Assembly: GCA_035538335.1 (NCBI GenBank)
Contig: DATLKN010000054.1
Span: 14,691 to 78,690 of the forward strand
DNA length: 64,000 bases
Direction of reading: 5' to 3'
From: AP-15 sp035538335
GTDB lineage: Bacteria > Pseudomonadota > Alphaproteobacteria > ATCC43930 > CGMCC-115725
In this document: positions 8,101 through 17,056 of the stretch, one piece after another
Layout of the letters: the number at the start of each line of letters is the position of its first letter
Numbering within the stretch: position 1 is the stretch's first letter
Program-made: the position numbers and the translations under genes
The notes under the pieces: generated by a model
Database searches by the model: none
The model's input: only the letters and a program-made list of their open reading frames with translations
Told to the model about the DNA's origin: nothing

Positions 8101-9380
8101 CGCGCGAGCGCACGTTCGAGAAAGGCGGCCGCAGCGAGCAGCCGCGCATCCTCGCCGAGGCGCCCGACGAGCTGCACCCCGGTCGGCAATCCGCTCTCGC
8201 CCCAGCGTGCCGGCAAGGTCACGGCCGGCGTTCCGAGCAGGGTCCACATGCGGTTGAAGACCGGGTCGCCGGTGTTGCCGAGCCCGTTCGGCGCCTCGCC
8301 CGGCGCCGCCGGCACGAGGACCGCGTCGCAATCCCCGAAAAACTCGCCGAGGGCGGCGCGTGCGGCGGCCGCGCGGGCGAGCGCGCGGTCATAATCCTCG
8401 GCGCCGACCGACATCCCGGCGTCGAGCATCTGCGCGAGCCGCGGCGACAGCTCGGCGCTGCACATCACCCGCTCATGCGCGAGCGAGCGTGTCATCTCGT
8501 AGAGCATCACCGTGTTCTGCGCCTCGTTCAGTCCCTCGTGCTCGGGGGCGATCGCCAATTCCGCGATCCGGGCGCCGGCTTTTTCGAGGCTCGCGCGCGC
8601 CGCGTCGAGAGCGGCCGCGGTGGCGGGCTCCGCCGCATCCCAATAGGGCGTGCGGTAGAGCCCGAAGCGCGGCGCCGCATCCGGCATCGCCAGTTCGCGC
8701 AGCGGGCGCCGCTCGCTCAGGACGCCGGCGAAAAAAGCGGCGTCGAGCACGCTGCCCGCCATGATGCCGAGCGTGTCGAGGCTGTCGGCGAGCGGCTTGA
8801 TGCCGGCGCGCGGCAAGAGGCCGAAGCTCGGCTTGTAGCCGACGGCGCCGCAATAGGCGGCGGGGCGGATGACCGAGCCGGCGGTCTGGGTGCCGAAGGC
8901 GAGCGGCGCCATGCCGTCGGCGACGGCGGCGGCCGAGCCGCTCGACGAGCCGCCGGGGGTATGGGCGGGGTTTTTCGGGTTGGCGGTCTTGCCAGCGGTG
9001 AAGGCGGCGAATTCGGTGGTGACGGTCTTGCCGAGCACGACCGCGCCGGCGGCGCGCGCCAGCGCGACGCAGGCCGCGTCGGCGGCCGGACGGTGCCCGC
9101 GATAGATCGGCGAGCCGTAGCCGGTCGGCATGTCGCAGGTGTCGATCAGATCCTTGACGGCGATCGGCACCCCGTGCAGCGGGCCGCGCGGCGGCTCGGC
9201 GTCGCGCGCCCGGGCGGCAGCGAGGGCCCGGTCGGGGTCGAGATATTCGAAGGCGCCGACGACGCTCTCGCGCTCGGCGATGCGTTCGAGATAGGCGGTA
9301 GCGAGCGCTTCGGCGGTGAGCCGGCGCTCGGCGATGCGGCGGGCGGCGTCGCGGGCGCTGAGTTGGCGAAGCTCGGTCAA
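8097..9380 (-). CDS. Amidase signature (AS) family hydrolase
   Basis: 427 residues from a TTG start at 9380 that is preceded by GAGAGGA at good spacing; no ATG fits better. The Ser-cisSer-Lys triad is visible: Lys in GVPIAVKDLIDT, the cis-Ser in PGGSSSGSAAAVADG and the nucleophile in GTQTAGSVIRPA. The family hydrolyses amides, including GatA-type glutaminyl-tRNA amidation and free amide catabolism. No gatB or gatC is near, so a catabolic amidase is more likely. It heads a minus-strand run that continues through the lipoprotein into the tungstate/molybdate transporter. Substrate unknown. Confidence 0.88.
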   Translation of the reverse strand: MTELRQLSARDAARRIAERRLTAEALATAYLERIAERESVVGAFEYLDPDRALAAARARDAEPPRGPLHGVPIAVKDLIDTCDMPTGYGSPIYRGHRPAADAACVALARAAGAVVLGKTVTTEFAAFTAGKTANPKNPAHTPGGSSSGSAAAVADGMAPLAFGTQTAGSVIRPAAYCGAVGYKPSFGLLPRAGIKPLADSLDTLGIMAGSVLDAAFFAGVLSERRPLRELAMPDAAPRFGLYRTPYWDAAEPATAAALDAARASLEKAGARIAELAIAPEHEGLNEAQNTVMLYEMTRSLAHERVMCSAELSPRLAQMLDAGMSVGAEDYDRALARAAAARAALGEFFGDCDAVLVPAAPGEAPNGLGNTGDPVFNRMWTLLGTPAVTLPARWGESGLPTGVQLVGRLGEDARLLAAAAFLERALAR

Positions 9381-9458
9381 ATCGTGTCCTCTCGGCTCGG
9401 GGCGGCCCCACCCTAATGCGGCGCGCGGCGATATGGTAGAAGGGAGCGGCTCGGAGAA

Positions 9459-10517
9459 ATGCCGATGAACGACGGCGGGGACGGAGGCGGGCGCGGCCAG
9501 GGCCAGGAGGCCCGGCGGTTTGCCGAATATGTGGCGGCGCTCGGGCGCGGCCCCGGCCGCTCGCGCGCGCTCGCTCGCGAGGAGGCGGCGGACGCGCTCG
9601 CGACGATCCTCGACGGCGGCGCCGACCCATATCAGACGGGCGCCTTTCTGATGCTGCTGCGCTATCGCGGCGAAAGCGCACCGGAGATCGCCGGGCTCGT
9701 CGATGCGGCGCGCCGCGCCGGCGGCTGCGGCGGGCGCGCCGAGCGGCCCGGCGCCGATCTCGACTGGCCCTCCTACGGCGCCGGGCGGACGCGCGAGGCG
9801 CCGTGGTTTCTGCTGTCGGCGCTGGCGCTCGCCGCCGCCGGGTTTCGCATCGCGATGCACGGCTCGAACCGCTTCGCCCGGGGCCGGCCGCTCGGCTGGG
9901 GGTTGGAAGCGCTCGGGCTCGAGCCGGCGAGCAGCCGCGCGGCGGCGGCAGCCGAACTCGCGGCGCGCAATTTCACCTACCTGCCGATCGGCCAATTCGA
10001 CGCGCGGCTCGACCGGCTCTTGGGCCTGCGCGAGCTTTTCGGACTGCGCTCGCCGATCAATACGGCGGTGCGGCTGCTCGATCCGTTCGACGCCGGCGCC
10101 GCAATCGACGGCGTCTTTCATCCCGGCTATCTCGATCTGCATTTGGACGCGGCGGCATTGCTCGGCCGGCCGCGCCTGCTCGTCGTCAAGGGCGGCGGCG
10201 GCGAAGCCGAGCGCAACCCGGTGAAGCCGACCGCCGCCCTGCTCGGTACCGGCGCCGGCCGGGCGGAGGTATCGTTCCCGGAATTCGGCGCGGCGGCGCG
10301 CCGGATGCGCGACCCGGCGCCGATCGCCGCCGAAGACTTCGCCGCGCTGTGGCGGGAAGGGCGCGAGGACCATCCGGCCTGGGCTGCGGCGGTCGCAACG
10401 ATCGCGCTCGCTCTCGTCGCGCTCGGCGCCGCGGAAGACCCCGGCAAGGCCGACACCGAGGCGGCCCGCATCTGGCGGCGCCGGCACGGCGTTGCCCACG
10501 CGAGGAGCAGCCGATGA
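9459..10517 (+). CDS. Glycosyl transferase family protein, TrpD2/YbiB-like
   Basis: 352 residues. N-terminal helical domain with TILDGGADPYQTGAFLMLLRYRGESAPEIAG, typical of anthranilate phosphoribosyltransferase-fold proteins, then AMHGSNRF in place of the TrpD HGNR motif and INTAVRLLDPFDAGAAIDGVFHPGY. The PRPP-binding GTGN motif of true TrpD is not evident, which matches the TrpD2/YbiB branch, whose members have been reported to bind DNA rather than make phosphoribosyl-anthranilate. The stop overlaps the next ATG (ATGA). It diverges from the amidase gene across 78 bp. Confidence 0.75.
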   Translation: MPMNDGGDGGGRGQGQEARRFAEYVAALGRGPGRSRALAREEAADALATILDGGADPYQTGAFLMLLRYRGESAPEIAGLVDAARRAGGCGGRAERPGADLDWPSYGAGRTREAPWFLLSALALAAAGFRIAMHGSNRFARGRPLGWGLEALGLEPASSRAAAAAELAARNFTYLPIGQFDARLDRLLGLRELFGLRSPINTAVRLLDPFDAGAAIDGVFHPGYLDLHLDAAALLGRPRLLVVKGGGGEAERNPVKPTAALLGTGAGRAEVSFPEFGAAARRMRDPAPIAAEDFAALWREGREDHPAWAAAVATIALALVALGAAEDPGKADTEAARIWRRRHGVAHARSSR

Positions 10518-10897
10518 AGCCGATCCCGGTCGGAGCCGCCGGCTCCTTCACCCTCGTCGTCGGCCCGGAGCACCTCGCCAGCCGCTTCAAGGATGCGAGC
10601 CTGCCGCCGGTGCTGGCGACGCCGGTCATGATCATGGTCATGGAGAATGCCGCCCTCAACGCGCTGAAGCCCTATCTCGACCCCGGCGAAAGCGCGCTCG
10701 GCACGCGGGTCGATGTCCGCCATCTGGCGGCGAGCCCGGCCGGCCGGCCGGTGACGGGCGAAGCCGAGGTGACAAAAGTGGACGGCCGGCGGATCGAATT
10801 CCGCATCCGCGCGCTGGAGGGCAAAAAATTGATCGGCGAAGGTACCCACGAGCGCGCAATCGTCAACGTTGCGCGCTTCACGGCAAAGCTCGGCTGA
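10514..10897 (+). CDS. Hotdog-fold thioesterase, FlK-like
   Basis: 127 residues. The pattern TPVMIMVMENAALNALKPYLDPGESALGTRVDVRHLAASPAG is that of the fluoroacetyl-CoA thioesterase FlK-like hotdog family: a central helix with catalytic Glu after the MVMEN turn and a conserved His in VRHLA. These enzymes hydrolyse acyl-CoA thioesters, mostly of unknown acyl group. The ATG overlaps the stop of the TrpD2-like gene by 4 bp, so translation is coupled. Fluoroacetate resistance itself should not be assumed. Confidence 0.78.
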   Translation: MKPIPVGAAGSFTLVVGPEHLASRFKDASLPPVLATPVMIMVMENAALNALKPYLDPGESALGTRVDVRHLAASPAGRPVTGEAEVTKVDGRRIEFRIRALEGKKLIGEGTHERAIVNVARFTAKLG

Positions 10898-10938
10898 ACC
10901 CGCGGTAGTGTCTCGGTTTGGCGTGGACAGCCGTCCAG

Positions 10939-11056
10939 CGTCCTTCGAGGCCTCGCTGCGCGAGGCGCCTCAGGATGAGGACTCTTGTTAATGCCATCGA
11001 GGACACATCCTCATGCTGAGGAGCCCCCGATAGGGTGCGTCTCGAAGCACGCACGG
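10939..11056 (-). repeat. 117-bp palindromic element (family A), copy 2, reverse orientation
   Basis: Reverse-oriented copy of the element at 2194-2310: arms GCGTCCTTCGAGG and CTCGAAGCACGCAC, inner CTCAGGATGA and TCATGCTGAGG, and centre TTAATGCCATC, the complement of GATGGCATTAA in copy 1. The rest of the 305-bp gap before 11203 holds a family D fragment ending in CGCAATGACA near 11165. I see no gene in the gap. Confidence 0.75.
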
Positions 11057-11202
11057 CGCCTGTGCAACATCAAACCGAGACACTGCTGAACCCGCCGCGC
11101 CATTGCACCGCGCACGGCGGCGCGGCAATCTCGGCGGCATTGCTTCGCCGCGCCCGCAATGACAGCCTAATCATTGTAAAGCGCCATCAACCGGAGTTTC
11201 GA

Positions 11203-12501
11203 ATGCGCTATCTGACCGTCCTTTGCGCGCTGCTGCTCGCGGCGGCGCCGGCGCGCGCCCAGAACCCGCTCGCCGCGGCCGCTGCGAGCAACATGCGGAT
11301 CATCGGCCGCAGCGATCTGAACGGCGTCGGCAAGGGCGGCGAAGGCCTGGCGCTGAAGCAATATCAGGGCGGCCGGCGCGTGCTCTTCCTCGCGCATGAA
11401 TCGGCGCCGATGTGTTTCAGCGAGATCGACGTGACGCAGCCGAACGCGCCGAAAGTCATCAAGCAGATCCCGGTCGAGGCCGATTTCGTGCGCTGCAATT
11501 CGCTGGGGCTCGCCGGCAACACGCTCGTCGTCGCGCACCAGACGGAAAAGGCGGGCGAGCCTCATGCCGGGCTCGACATCTATGACGTGAGCGACCCGAC
11601 GCAGCCGAGAAAGCTGTCGCATTTCGACACATCCGGGCCGCATTCGCGCGGCGTCCATTACGTCTGGTTCGCCGACGGGCGTTATGCCTATCTCTCGACC
11701 GGCGCGCGCGACTTCACGCCGCGCGACCCGAAAGACGACCAGTTTCTGATGATCGTCGATCTGAAGGACCCGCGGCAGCCGCGCGAACTCGGGCGCTGGT
11801 GGCTGCCCGGCACGCGCCAGGGGGACGCCGCCGCCGCGCCGGCCCGCGTCGGCACCTTCGACAGCGGCATCCGCATGCATTCGCTGACGATCCCCGCGGA
11901 CCTTCCGAACCGCGCCTATATCGGCTGGATCGACGGCGGCTGGCTCATCCTCGACATCGGCGACAAGCGGCATCCGCGGGCGATTGTGCGCCGAGCCTGG
12001 CAGTCGCTCGACGAGGGCTTTGCCCATACCGTCCTCGCCATTCCCGCGCGCGGCATCGCGATCCAGAGCGAGGAGGCGATCAAGTTCAAATGCGCCGATT
12101 GGCCGAAGCGCAACTGGGTGTGGGACATCAGGGACGAGCGCCATCCCTATCCGCTCGCGCCCTTCCCGCCGGTGCCGAACCAAGCGGCGCTCTGCCGTGC
12201 CGGCGGCCGCTTCGGCTCGCACAACATCGACATGAACCGGCCGGTGCCGAATTCGAAGACGCTGAACAACACCGTCGTCGGCAGCTATTTCAACGGCGGC
12301 GTGCGCGCCTATTCGATCGCCGACCCGTCGCATCCTGTCGAGATCGGCTATGTGATCCCGGCGGCGCCGCCCGGCAACCCGACGCCTACCATCCAGATCA
12401 ACGACATCTATGTCGACGAGCACGGGCTCATCTATGCGAACGACCGGCTCTCGGGCGGGCTCTACGTCATCCGCTACACCGGCAAGGTGCCGCTCGACTG
12501 A
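11203..12501 (+). CDS. Secreted LVIVD-repeat beta-propeller protein
   Basis: 432 residues starting at the ATG at 11203 (CCGGAG upstream). A signal peptide (MRYLTVLCALLLAAAPARAQ, cleavage after ARA) sends it to the periplasm. The body repeats units of the LVIVD type, in which a short display strand is followed by a comparison phrase: GLDIYDVSDPTQPRKL, LMIVDLKDPRQPRELG, WLILDIGDKRHPRAI, VRAYSIADPSHPVEIG. These repeats form beta-propeller blades, usually for binding. The spaced cysteines (MCFSE, VRCNS, KCADW, LCRAG) may form disulfides. Alone between repeat-filled gaps; ligand unknown. Confidence 0.75.
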   Translation: MRYLTVLCALLLAAAPARAQNPLAAAAASNMRIIGRSDLNGVGKGGEGLALKQYQGGRRVLFLAHESAPMCFSEIDVTQPNAPKVIKQIPVEADFVRCNSLGLAGNTLVVAHQTEKAGEPHAGLDIYDVSDPTQPRKLSHFDTSGPHSRGVHYVWFADGRYAYLSTGARDFTPRDPKDDQFLMIVDLKDPRQPRELGRWWLPGTRQGDAAAAPARVGTFDSGIRMHSLTIPADLPNRAYIGWIDGGWLILDIGDKRHPRAIVRRAWQSLDEGFAHTVLAIPARGIAIQSEEAIKFKCADWPKRNWVWDIRDERHPYPLAPFPPVPNQAALCRAGGRFGSHNIDMNRPVPNSKTLNNTVVGSYFNGGVRAYSIADPSHPVEIGYVIPAAPPGNPTPTIQINDIYVDEHGLIYANDRLSGGLYVIRYTGKVPLD

Positions 12502-12564
12502 CGCGGTTAGAAGCATTTTCCGTGCAGCTCGAACCACTTTATTGGTCTTGGCCGGGCTTGGGGA

Positions 12565-12793
12565 CCCGCGGGTCAAGCCCGCGGGAAACGGACTTTTTTT
12601 GCGGATACAGCCGAACGGAAAATGCCCAAGGAAGATTTCATCGATCGGTACACAAATGCCCTCTCTGCCCTTCAGGGCGGAGAGGGAGGGGACCCGCCGC
12701 GACGCGGCGGGGAGGGTGAGGTGGGCATCGACGCAGGCGCGATCTCCCCCACCTCACCCCGGCCCTCTCCGCCCCCAGGGGCGGAGAGGGAGC
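12565..12793. repeat. Palindromic repeat cluster (family C) between convergent genes
   Basis: Holds the dyad CCCGCGGG-tcaag-CCCGCGGG at 12565 and a larger palindrome at 12661-12793, in which GCGGAGAGGGAGGGGA and a GGGGAGGGTGAGGTGGG arm are mirrored by CCCACCTCACCCC and CTCTCCGCC. Related CTCTCCCC/GGGGAGAG repeats occur at 55733 and 62572. No gene is visible in the 338-bp gap; the hairpins may end both converging transcripts. Confidence 0.7.
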
Positions 12794-12839
12794 ATTCGGC
12801 CGCGGATGACGAGGTGTGGATCATCCGACGAGAAGCTGC

Positions 12840-13937
12840 TTAGTACCTCTCGACCGGCAGATCGAGATGCGGGAAGGCGCTGTGGACATTGGGCGCCGCC
12901 ACCGTGCGCGCCGGGCGGATGTAGGAGCGGTCGAGTTCGGAATAGCGCGTAACGCCCAATAGCGACAGGCAAATGCGGATCTCGTCCTCGAGTATTTCGA
13001 AGAGCCGCACGACGCCCTCCGTGCCGGCGGCGGCGAGGCCGTAGACGTAGAGCCGGCCGACCGCGACCGCGTCGGCGCCGAGGATCAAGGCCTTGACGAC
13101 GTCGGTGCCGCGGCTGATGCCGCCATCGACGATGATGCGGGCGCGGCCCTCGACCGCCTCGACGACCTCCGGCAACACATCGATCGATCCGACGCCGTGG
13201 TCGAGCTGGCGGCCGCCATGGTTCGAGACATAGACGCAATCGACGCCGTGCTCGACCGCGATTGCCGCATCCTCCGCCGTCGCGATGCCTTTGAGGATCA
13301 ACGGGATGTCGAAATTCTTCTTGATCCGCTCGATGTCGCGCCAGTTGAAGCGCGCCTGGTAGATGCGCGCGTCGTCGACGCGCACGCGGCGGCGCTGGTG
13401 GCGTTTCGCGATGTCGCGCTCGCGCCGCGAATAGCTGTCGGTGTCGATCGTCAGGCAAAAGGCGTCGTAGTCCTTGTCGATGGCGCGGCGCACCTGCTCG
13501 TCGACCCAGGCTTCGTCGCCGCGCACATAAAGCTGGTAGATGCGGAAGCCGTCGCCCGCGGCCGCGGCGGTTTTTTCGAGCCCCGGTTCGGAGACGGAAG
13601 AGAGGATGATGCCGTTGCCGAATTCGCTCGTCGCCTTCGCGACGGCGGCGCCGCCCTCGGGGTCGAAGACCTGCAGTGAGCCGACCGGCGCGCATAGGAC
13701 CGGCAGGCGCAATTTGCAGCCGAAGAGCGTCGTCGAGCAGTCGATGTCGGAGACGTCGCGCAAGACGCGCGGGCGAAAGCCGATCGCGTCCAAGGCCATG
13801 CGGTTGCGCGCCAAGGTCGTCTCGCTCTCCGAGCCGCCGATCAGATAATCCCAGTTGTTGCGGTCGAGGTTGGTGCGCGCCGCCTTGACGAATTCGTGCA
13901 GGTTCTGAAAGCGGTAGGCGAGAATTTCGTCGGCCAT
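12840..13937 (-). CDS. FMN-dependent alpha-hydroxy acid oxidase/dehydrogenase
   Basis: 365 residues, a TIM-barrel flavoenzyme of the LldD/glycolate oxidase family that oxidises L-2-hydroxy acids to 2-keto acids. Seen: PRVLRDVSDIDCST at the N-terminal FMN edge, LPVLCAPVGSLQVFDPEGGAAVAKA, FRIYQLYVRGD, and the catalytic base His in VYVSNHGGRQLDHG followed by the phosphate-binding IIVDGGISRGTDVVKALILGADAVAVGR. No cytochrome or membrane-anchoring segment is present. GAGGTGACC precedes the ATG. It diverges from the D-2-hydroxyacid dehydrogenase gene at 14091 across 153 bp, so the pair may handle related hydroxy acids (inference). Confidence 0.9.
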   Translation of the reverse strand: MADEILAYRFQNLHEFVKAARTNLDRNNWDYLIGGSESETTLARNRMALDAIGFRPRVLRDVSDIDCSTTLFGCKLRLPVLCAPVGSLQVFDPEGGAAVAKATSEFGNGIILSSVSEPGLEKTAAAAGDGFRIYQLYVRGDEAWVDEQVRRAIDKDYDAFCLTIDTDSYSRRERDIAKRHQRRRVRVDDARIYQARFNWRDIERIKKNFDIPLILKGIATAEDAAIAVEHGVDCVYVSNHGGRQLDHGVGSIDVLPEVVEAVEGRARIIVDGGISRGTDVVKALILGADAVAVGRLYVYGLAAAGTEGVVRLFEILEDEIRICLSLLGVTRYSELDRSYIRPARTVAAPNVHSAFPHLDLPVERY

Positions 13938-14090
13938 CGGCGGGTCACCTCGGGTTCTGGGCGGCGCGCACCATACCCCGCGCGGCGGCGGCGCGGCAAT
14001 CGCGGGAGCGCGCGATTTCTCCTTCCGCTTGCGCGCCCGCGCTCGCTACGATGCGGCGACGATCCCGTGCGACAAGAGGAGAGAAAAGCC

Positions 14091-15065
14091 ATGCCCCGCC
14101 GCGTCCTGACCCCGAACAGCCACTCCGAGGACACGATGGAGATCGCCCGCGAATTGCTGCCCGAGGGTCTCGACCTCGTCACCGCCGCGCATGGCAGCCC
14201 GGAATTCTGGAACCTGCTGCAGGACGCCGACTTCTACATCGGCGCCGGGCAGTTCAAGCACGGCCCGGAATTCTATGCGAAAGCCCCGAAGCTGAAGCTC
14301 GTGCAGACCTTGAGCGCCGGCTACAACACCTACGATTTGGAAGCGGCGCGCGCCGCGGGCGTGCCGATCTGCAACAATGGCGGGGCGAACGCGACCGCGG
14401 TCGCCGAGCATGCGATCCTCCTGATGCTGGCGGTCGCGAGGAAGCTGATCTGGCAGCACGAAGGCGTCGTCTCCGGGCGCTGGCGCGGCAACGACTTCAA
14501 CGCGACGAAGCTCTACGAGCTGGAAGACAAGGTGCTCGGCATCGTCGGCCTCGGCAATATCGGCAAGAAGGTGGCGCGCCGCGCCCGCGCCTTCGACATG
14601 CGCATCCAGTACTACGACATCAACCGCCTCTCGACCGACCAGGAGGACGCGCTCGGCCTGCGCTTCACCCTCTTCCCGGAGCTCCTCAAGACCTCCGACA
14701 TCGTCACGCTGCACGTGCCGCTCGACCGCTCGACGCACAATTTGATCGGCGCCGCCGAATTCGCGCTGATGAAGCCGACGGCGATCCTCGTCAACACCTG
14801 CCGCGGCCCGGTCGTCGACGAAAAGGCGCTCTACGCGGCCTTGCGCGACGAAAAGATATTGGGCGCCGGCATCGACGTGATGCGCGAGGAGCCGCCGCAG
14901 CCGGACCACGAACTCTTCACCCTCAAAAACGCCATCTACACGCCGCACGCCGCGGGTCCCACCTGGGACAATCACTGGAAGCGCTGGCGCAACGCCTTCG
15001 ACAATTGCGAGCGCGTCGGCCGCGGCCAGAAACCGTTCTGGATCGTCCCCGAACTGCGGGAGTAG
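14091..15065 (+). CDS. NAD-dependent D-2-hydroxyacid dehydrogenase
   Basis: 324 residues with AAGAGGAGAG before the ATG. Rossmann motif VLGIVGLGNIGKKVARRA, the substrate Arg in NTCRGPVVDEKAL, the Glu in DVMREEPPQ and the catalytic His in YTPHAAGPTWDN are in the order of the D-isomer 2-hydroxyacid dehydrogenase family (glyoxylate/hydroxypyruvate reductase, formate dehydrogenase-like). Substrate cannot be fixed. Its last part (about 14618-15065) is duplicated in decayed form at 17057-17242, on the far side of the restriction-modification genes, so this is the intact copy at an insertion site. Confidence 0.9.
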   Translation: MPRRVLTPNSHSEDTMEIARELLPEGLDLVTAAHGSPEFWNLLQDADFYIGAGQFKHGPEFYAKAPKLKLVQTLSAGYNTYDLEAARAAGVPICNNGGANATAVAEHAILLMLAVARKLIWQHEGVVSGRWRGNDFNATKLYELEDKVLGIVGLGNIGKKVARRARAFDMRIQYYDINRLSTDQEDALGLRFTLFPELLKTSDIVTLHVPLDRSTHNLIGAAEFALMKPTAILVNTCRGPVVDEKALYAALRDEKILGAGIDVMREEPPQPDHELFTLKNAIYTPHAAGPTWDNHWKRWRNAFDNCERVGRGQKPFWIVPELRE

Positions 15066-15362
15066 CCGTCAGCCGCAGGAGCGGCCCGCGCCATGCGTCG
15101 GCGGCTCCTGCGAGTCGTTCGATCTTTGTTCTTGACGCACTTTCCAACCTGCGATAGGCTTTTTGCTCGGCGATTCTCGGATCGCCTGCGGATTGCCGGA
15201 ACGGGCAGGGTGACCAAGCTCTACAGCGACCTTGAGAACGACGACCTGATCGATCAGCTGATTCGCCGCAACGCGCTCTCGGGTCGTACTCGGAAACCGA
15301 GCGCAGCAAGCGTGACGAGCGTCCGGCTTGCGGGGAAAGCACCGGTCGCGCAGGATTTGTCG

Positions 15363-16052
15363 ATGTCAACTCCCGCAAAGAGGCGTCAAGCATCTCCTGT
15401 TGGGCCGCAGCTTGCGTCTCGGCGGTATGAGCCGCTCGCTTCGGTCTGGTACGGCGAAGGGGACGCCGAGCTCATAGAGCAGCTGCTTTTGTTCTATCCC
15501 CATCGAGAACCGCGCCTGATCCTCGACGCAACTGTGAACGGCCGCCGCTTCTGGCGCGGCAGTACGCGCCCGGTCGTCGGCCTCGATAATGATTCCCGAC
15601 ATCGCCCCGATATATGCGCTGACAATGGCGCGATGCCTTTCCGATCGAACTCTTTCGACGTGGTCGTCTACGATCCCCCGCACATTCCGAATCAGGGGCA
15701 GGACCGCTCGAAAGACTTCAATACTCGCTTCGGATTGGGCGCCCGGTCTCCCAAAGAGAACGGCTACACCTTTTCTCATACCTATCCAGCGTTCATGCGC
15801 GAAGCGCGGCGCGTGTTGTCCGAGGATGGGGTGCTGTTCTGCAAGATTGTCGATTATGTACACAACCATCGGTATCAATGGGCGCACATAGACCTGATCC
15901 GCGCAGGGCAAGACGCGGGGTTCACTGCATGCGACTGCATCATCAAGGTTCGCAAGGGGCCGATCGTAGATCCGAAATGGAAACGGGCGCACCATAGCCG
16001 ACGCCAGCACTGCTACTGGATCGTCTTTCGCGAGTCCCCGCGCTGCGAATGA
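15363..16052 (+). CDS. Class I SAM-dependent DNA methyltransferase of an XcyI-type R-M system
   Basis: 229 residues from the ATG at 15363 (AGGA seven bases upstream); a GTG at 15210 in the same frame could add 51 residues. Motif I region RLILDATVNGRRFW, then VVGLDNDSRHRPDI for the SAM ribose acid, then ADNGAMPFRSNSFDVVVYDPPH, the catalytic motif IV of amino-methylating DNA methyltransferases in a DPPH variant. The NQGQDRSKDFNTRFG loop follows. It lies 6 bp before an XcyI-like endonuclease gene and so probably protects the same site; XcyI itself cuts CCCGGG. Base use is less GC-rich than its neighbours by eye, and the unit lies in a duplicated target, both signs of transfer. It looks intact, unlike its partner. 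Confidence 0.75.
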   Translation: MSTPAKRRQASPVGPQLASRRYEPLASVWYGEGDAELIEQLLLFYPHREPRLILDATVNGRRFWRGSTRPVVGLDNDSRHRPDICADNGAMPFRSNSFDVVVYDPPHIPNQGQDRSKDFNTRFGLGARSPKENGYTFSHTYPAFMREARRVLSEDGVLFCKIVDYVHNHRYQWAHIDLIRAGQDAGFTACDCIIKVRKGPIVDPKWKRAHHSRRQHCYWIVFRESPRCE

Positions 16053-16058
16053 AATCAC

Positions 16059-17048
16059 ATGACCATTGTTATGCCTGCGCCGCAGCTTCAGGTCGATTTC
16101 GCGCTCGCGCTGGAACGGATCCGCGGGATGTATCTACAGGAGGCGCTGAGCGCAGCCGCGGCGTCCCTCGACATCGCGACAATCGACTCCGATTTGGCAC
16201 GCTTTGTACCTGGAGACAGCCTTTCCCAACTCGCGGGTCATGGGCTGCGAGGCGAGCTGATGTTCGCCGTGCCATGCGTGCTTCGCAAAAATCCCCGCCT
16301 GCTCGGCTATTATCGCCTGCTCTTGGGCTTCAGTCAGAAGGCATTTTACGGAATCGCGGGCGTCGGCCAGTTTCGCTCGATGGAAAATTCGGGAAGCCTG
16401 AACAAGGCACAGGAGTACGCGCTCTCGTCACTTTGTAGCGCGTTGACGGCCGCATCCGCGGCACTGCTCGATGGCATCGGTGCAAGAAGGATCAGTCGCG
16501 AGCTACTCGATGACCTGGCCTTATTAACGGTGGGGCCGCAACTGCGCGGCGGCTACAACGTAAGAGCGGGGACCGCCGGGATCGTCAGGGTCTTCGACGC
16601 GATTGCGGCGATAGTCTGACACGCCGCAGCCAAAACCGAGCCTCAGCTGATCGAGTTGAAAAACGCCGCCGGGAGGCGCGTCTCCATCCAGTTCGCATCC
16701 GATCCGGATATTCGGATTCAAGAGGAAATGGCGGCGGGGAGCCTTCGCAACATTATCGCGATCGAGGTCAAGGCCGGGGTGGATTTCTCGAATATCCACA
16801 ACCGCATTGGCGAGGCAGAAAAAAGCCACCAAAAGGCGAAGGCCGACGGATACGTCGAGCGCTGGACAGTCGTCAACGTGGACCGGATGGATATGACGAT
16901 GGCGCGGCGCGAGAGCCCCTCGACCGATCGATTTTACCGCCTGTCGCAAATCGATGCCCGCACCGGCGAAGAATATCAGGACTTCTTCAACAGAGTCGTA
17001 GCATTGACGGGCATAATTGCACCGCCGGGCGGTGCCGCCGGCCCGTAG
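16059..17048 (+). pseudogene. XcyI-family type II restriction endonuclease, broken by an in-frame TGA
   Basis: The frame runs from ATG 16059 to a TGA at 16617-16619 (186 residues) and then continues in the same frame to 17048, for 329 codons plus the final stop. Before the TGA it has the XcyI family blocks LAGHGLRGELMF, LLGYYRLLLGFSQKAFY and LTVGPQLRGGYNVRAGTAGI. After it come NAAGRRVSIQFASDPDI and IAIEVKAGVDFSNIHNR with EAEKSHQKA, giving the PD-(D/E)XK core with E236 and K238. The short product would lack the catalytic site, so the nuclease is probably dead. The stop falls in AAIV*HAAAKTEP, where a CGA-to-TGA change is an easy origin. Read-through or a sequencing error remain possible. Confidence 0.8.
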
Positions 17049-17056
17049 AATTCTGA

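Noticed and set aside
12661..12793. CRISPR-like array
   Set aside because: Repeats are single palindromes without regular spacers, and no cas genes are in the window.
15093..15362. N-terminal extension or separate small controller gene before the methyltransferase
   Set aside because: The frame is open but has no helix-turn-helix or recognisable domain; the ATG at 15363 has a ribosome binding site. A GTG at 15210 is kept only as an alternative start.
16617..16619. TGA in the XcyI-like gene as a second selenocysteine
   Set aside because: Family members have no active-site Cys there, the site is not near the catalytic core, and the context (IV*HAAAK) is not a redox motif. A nonsense mutation is simpler.
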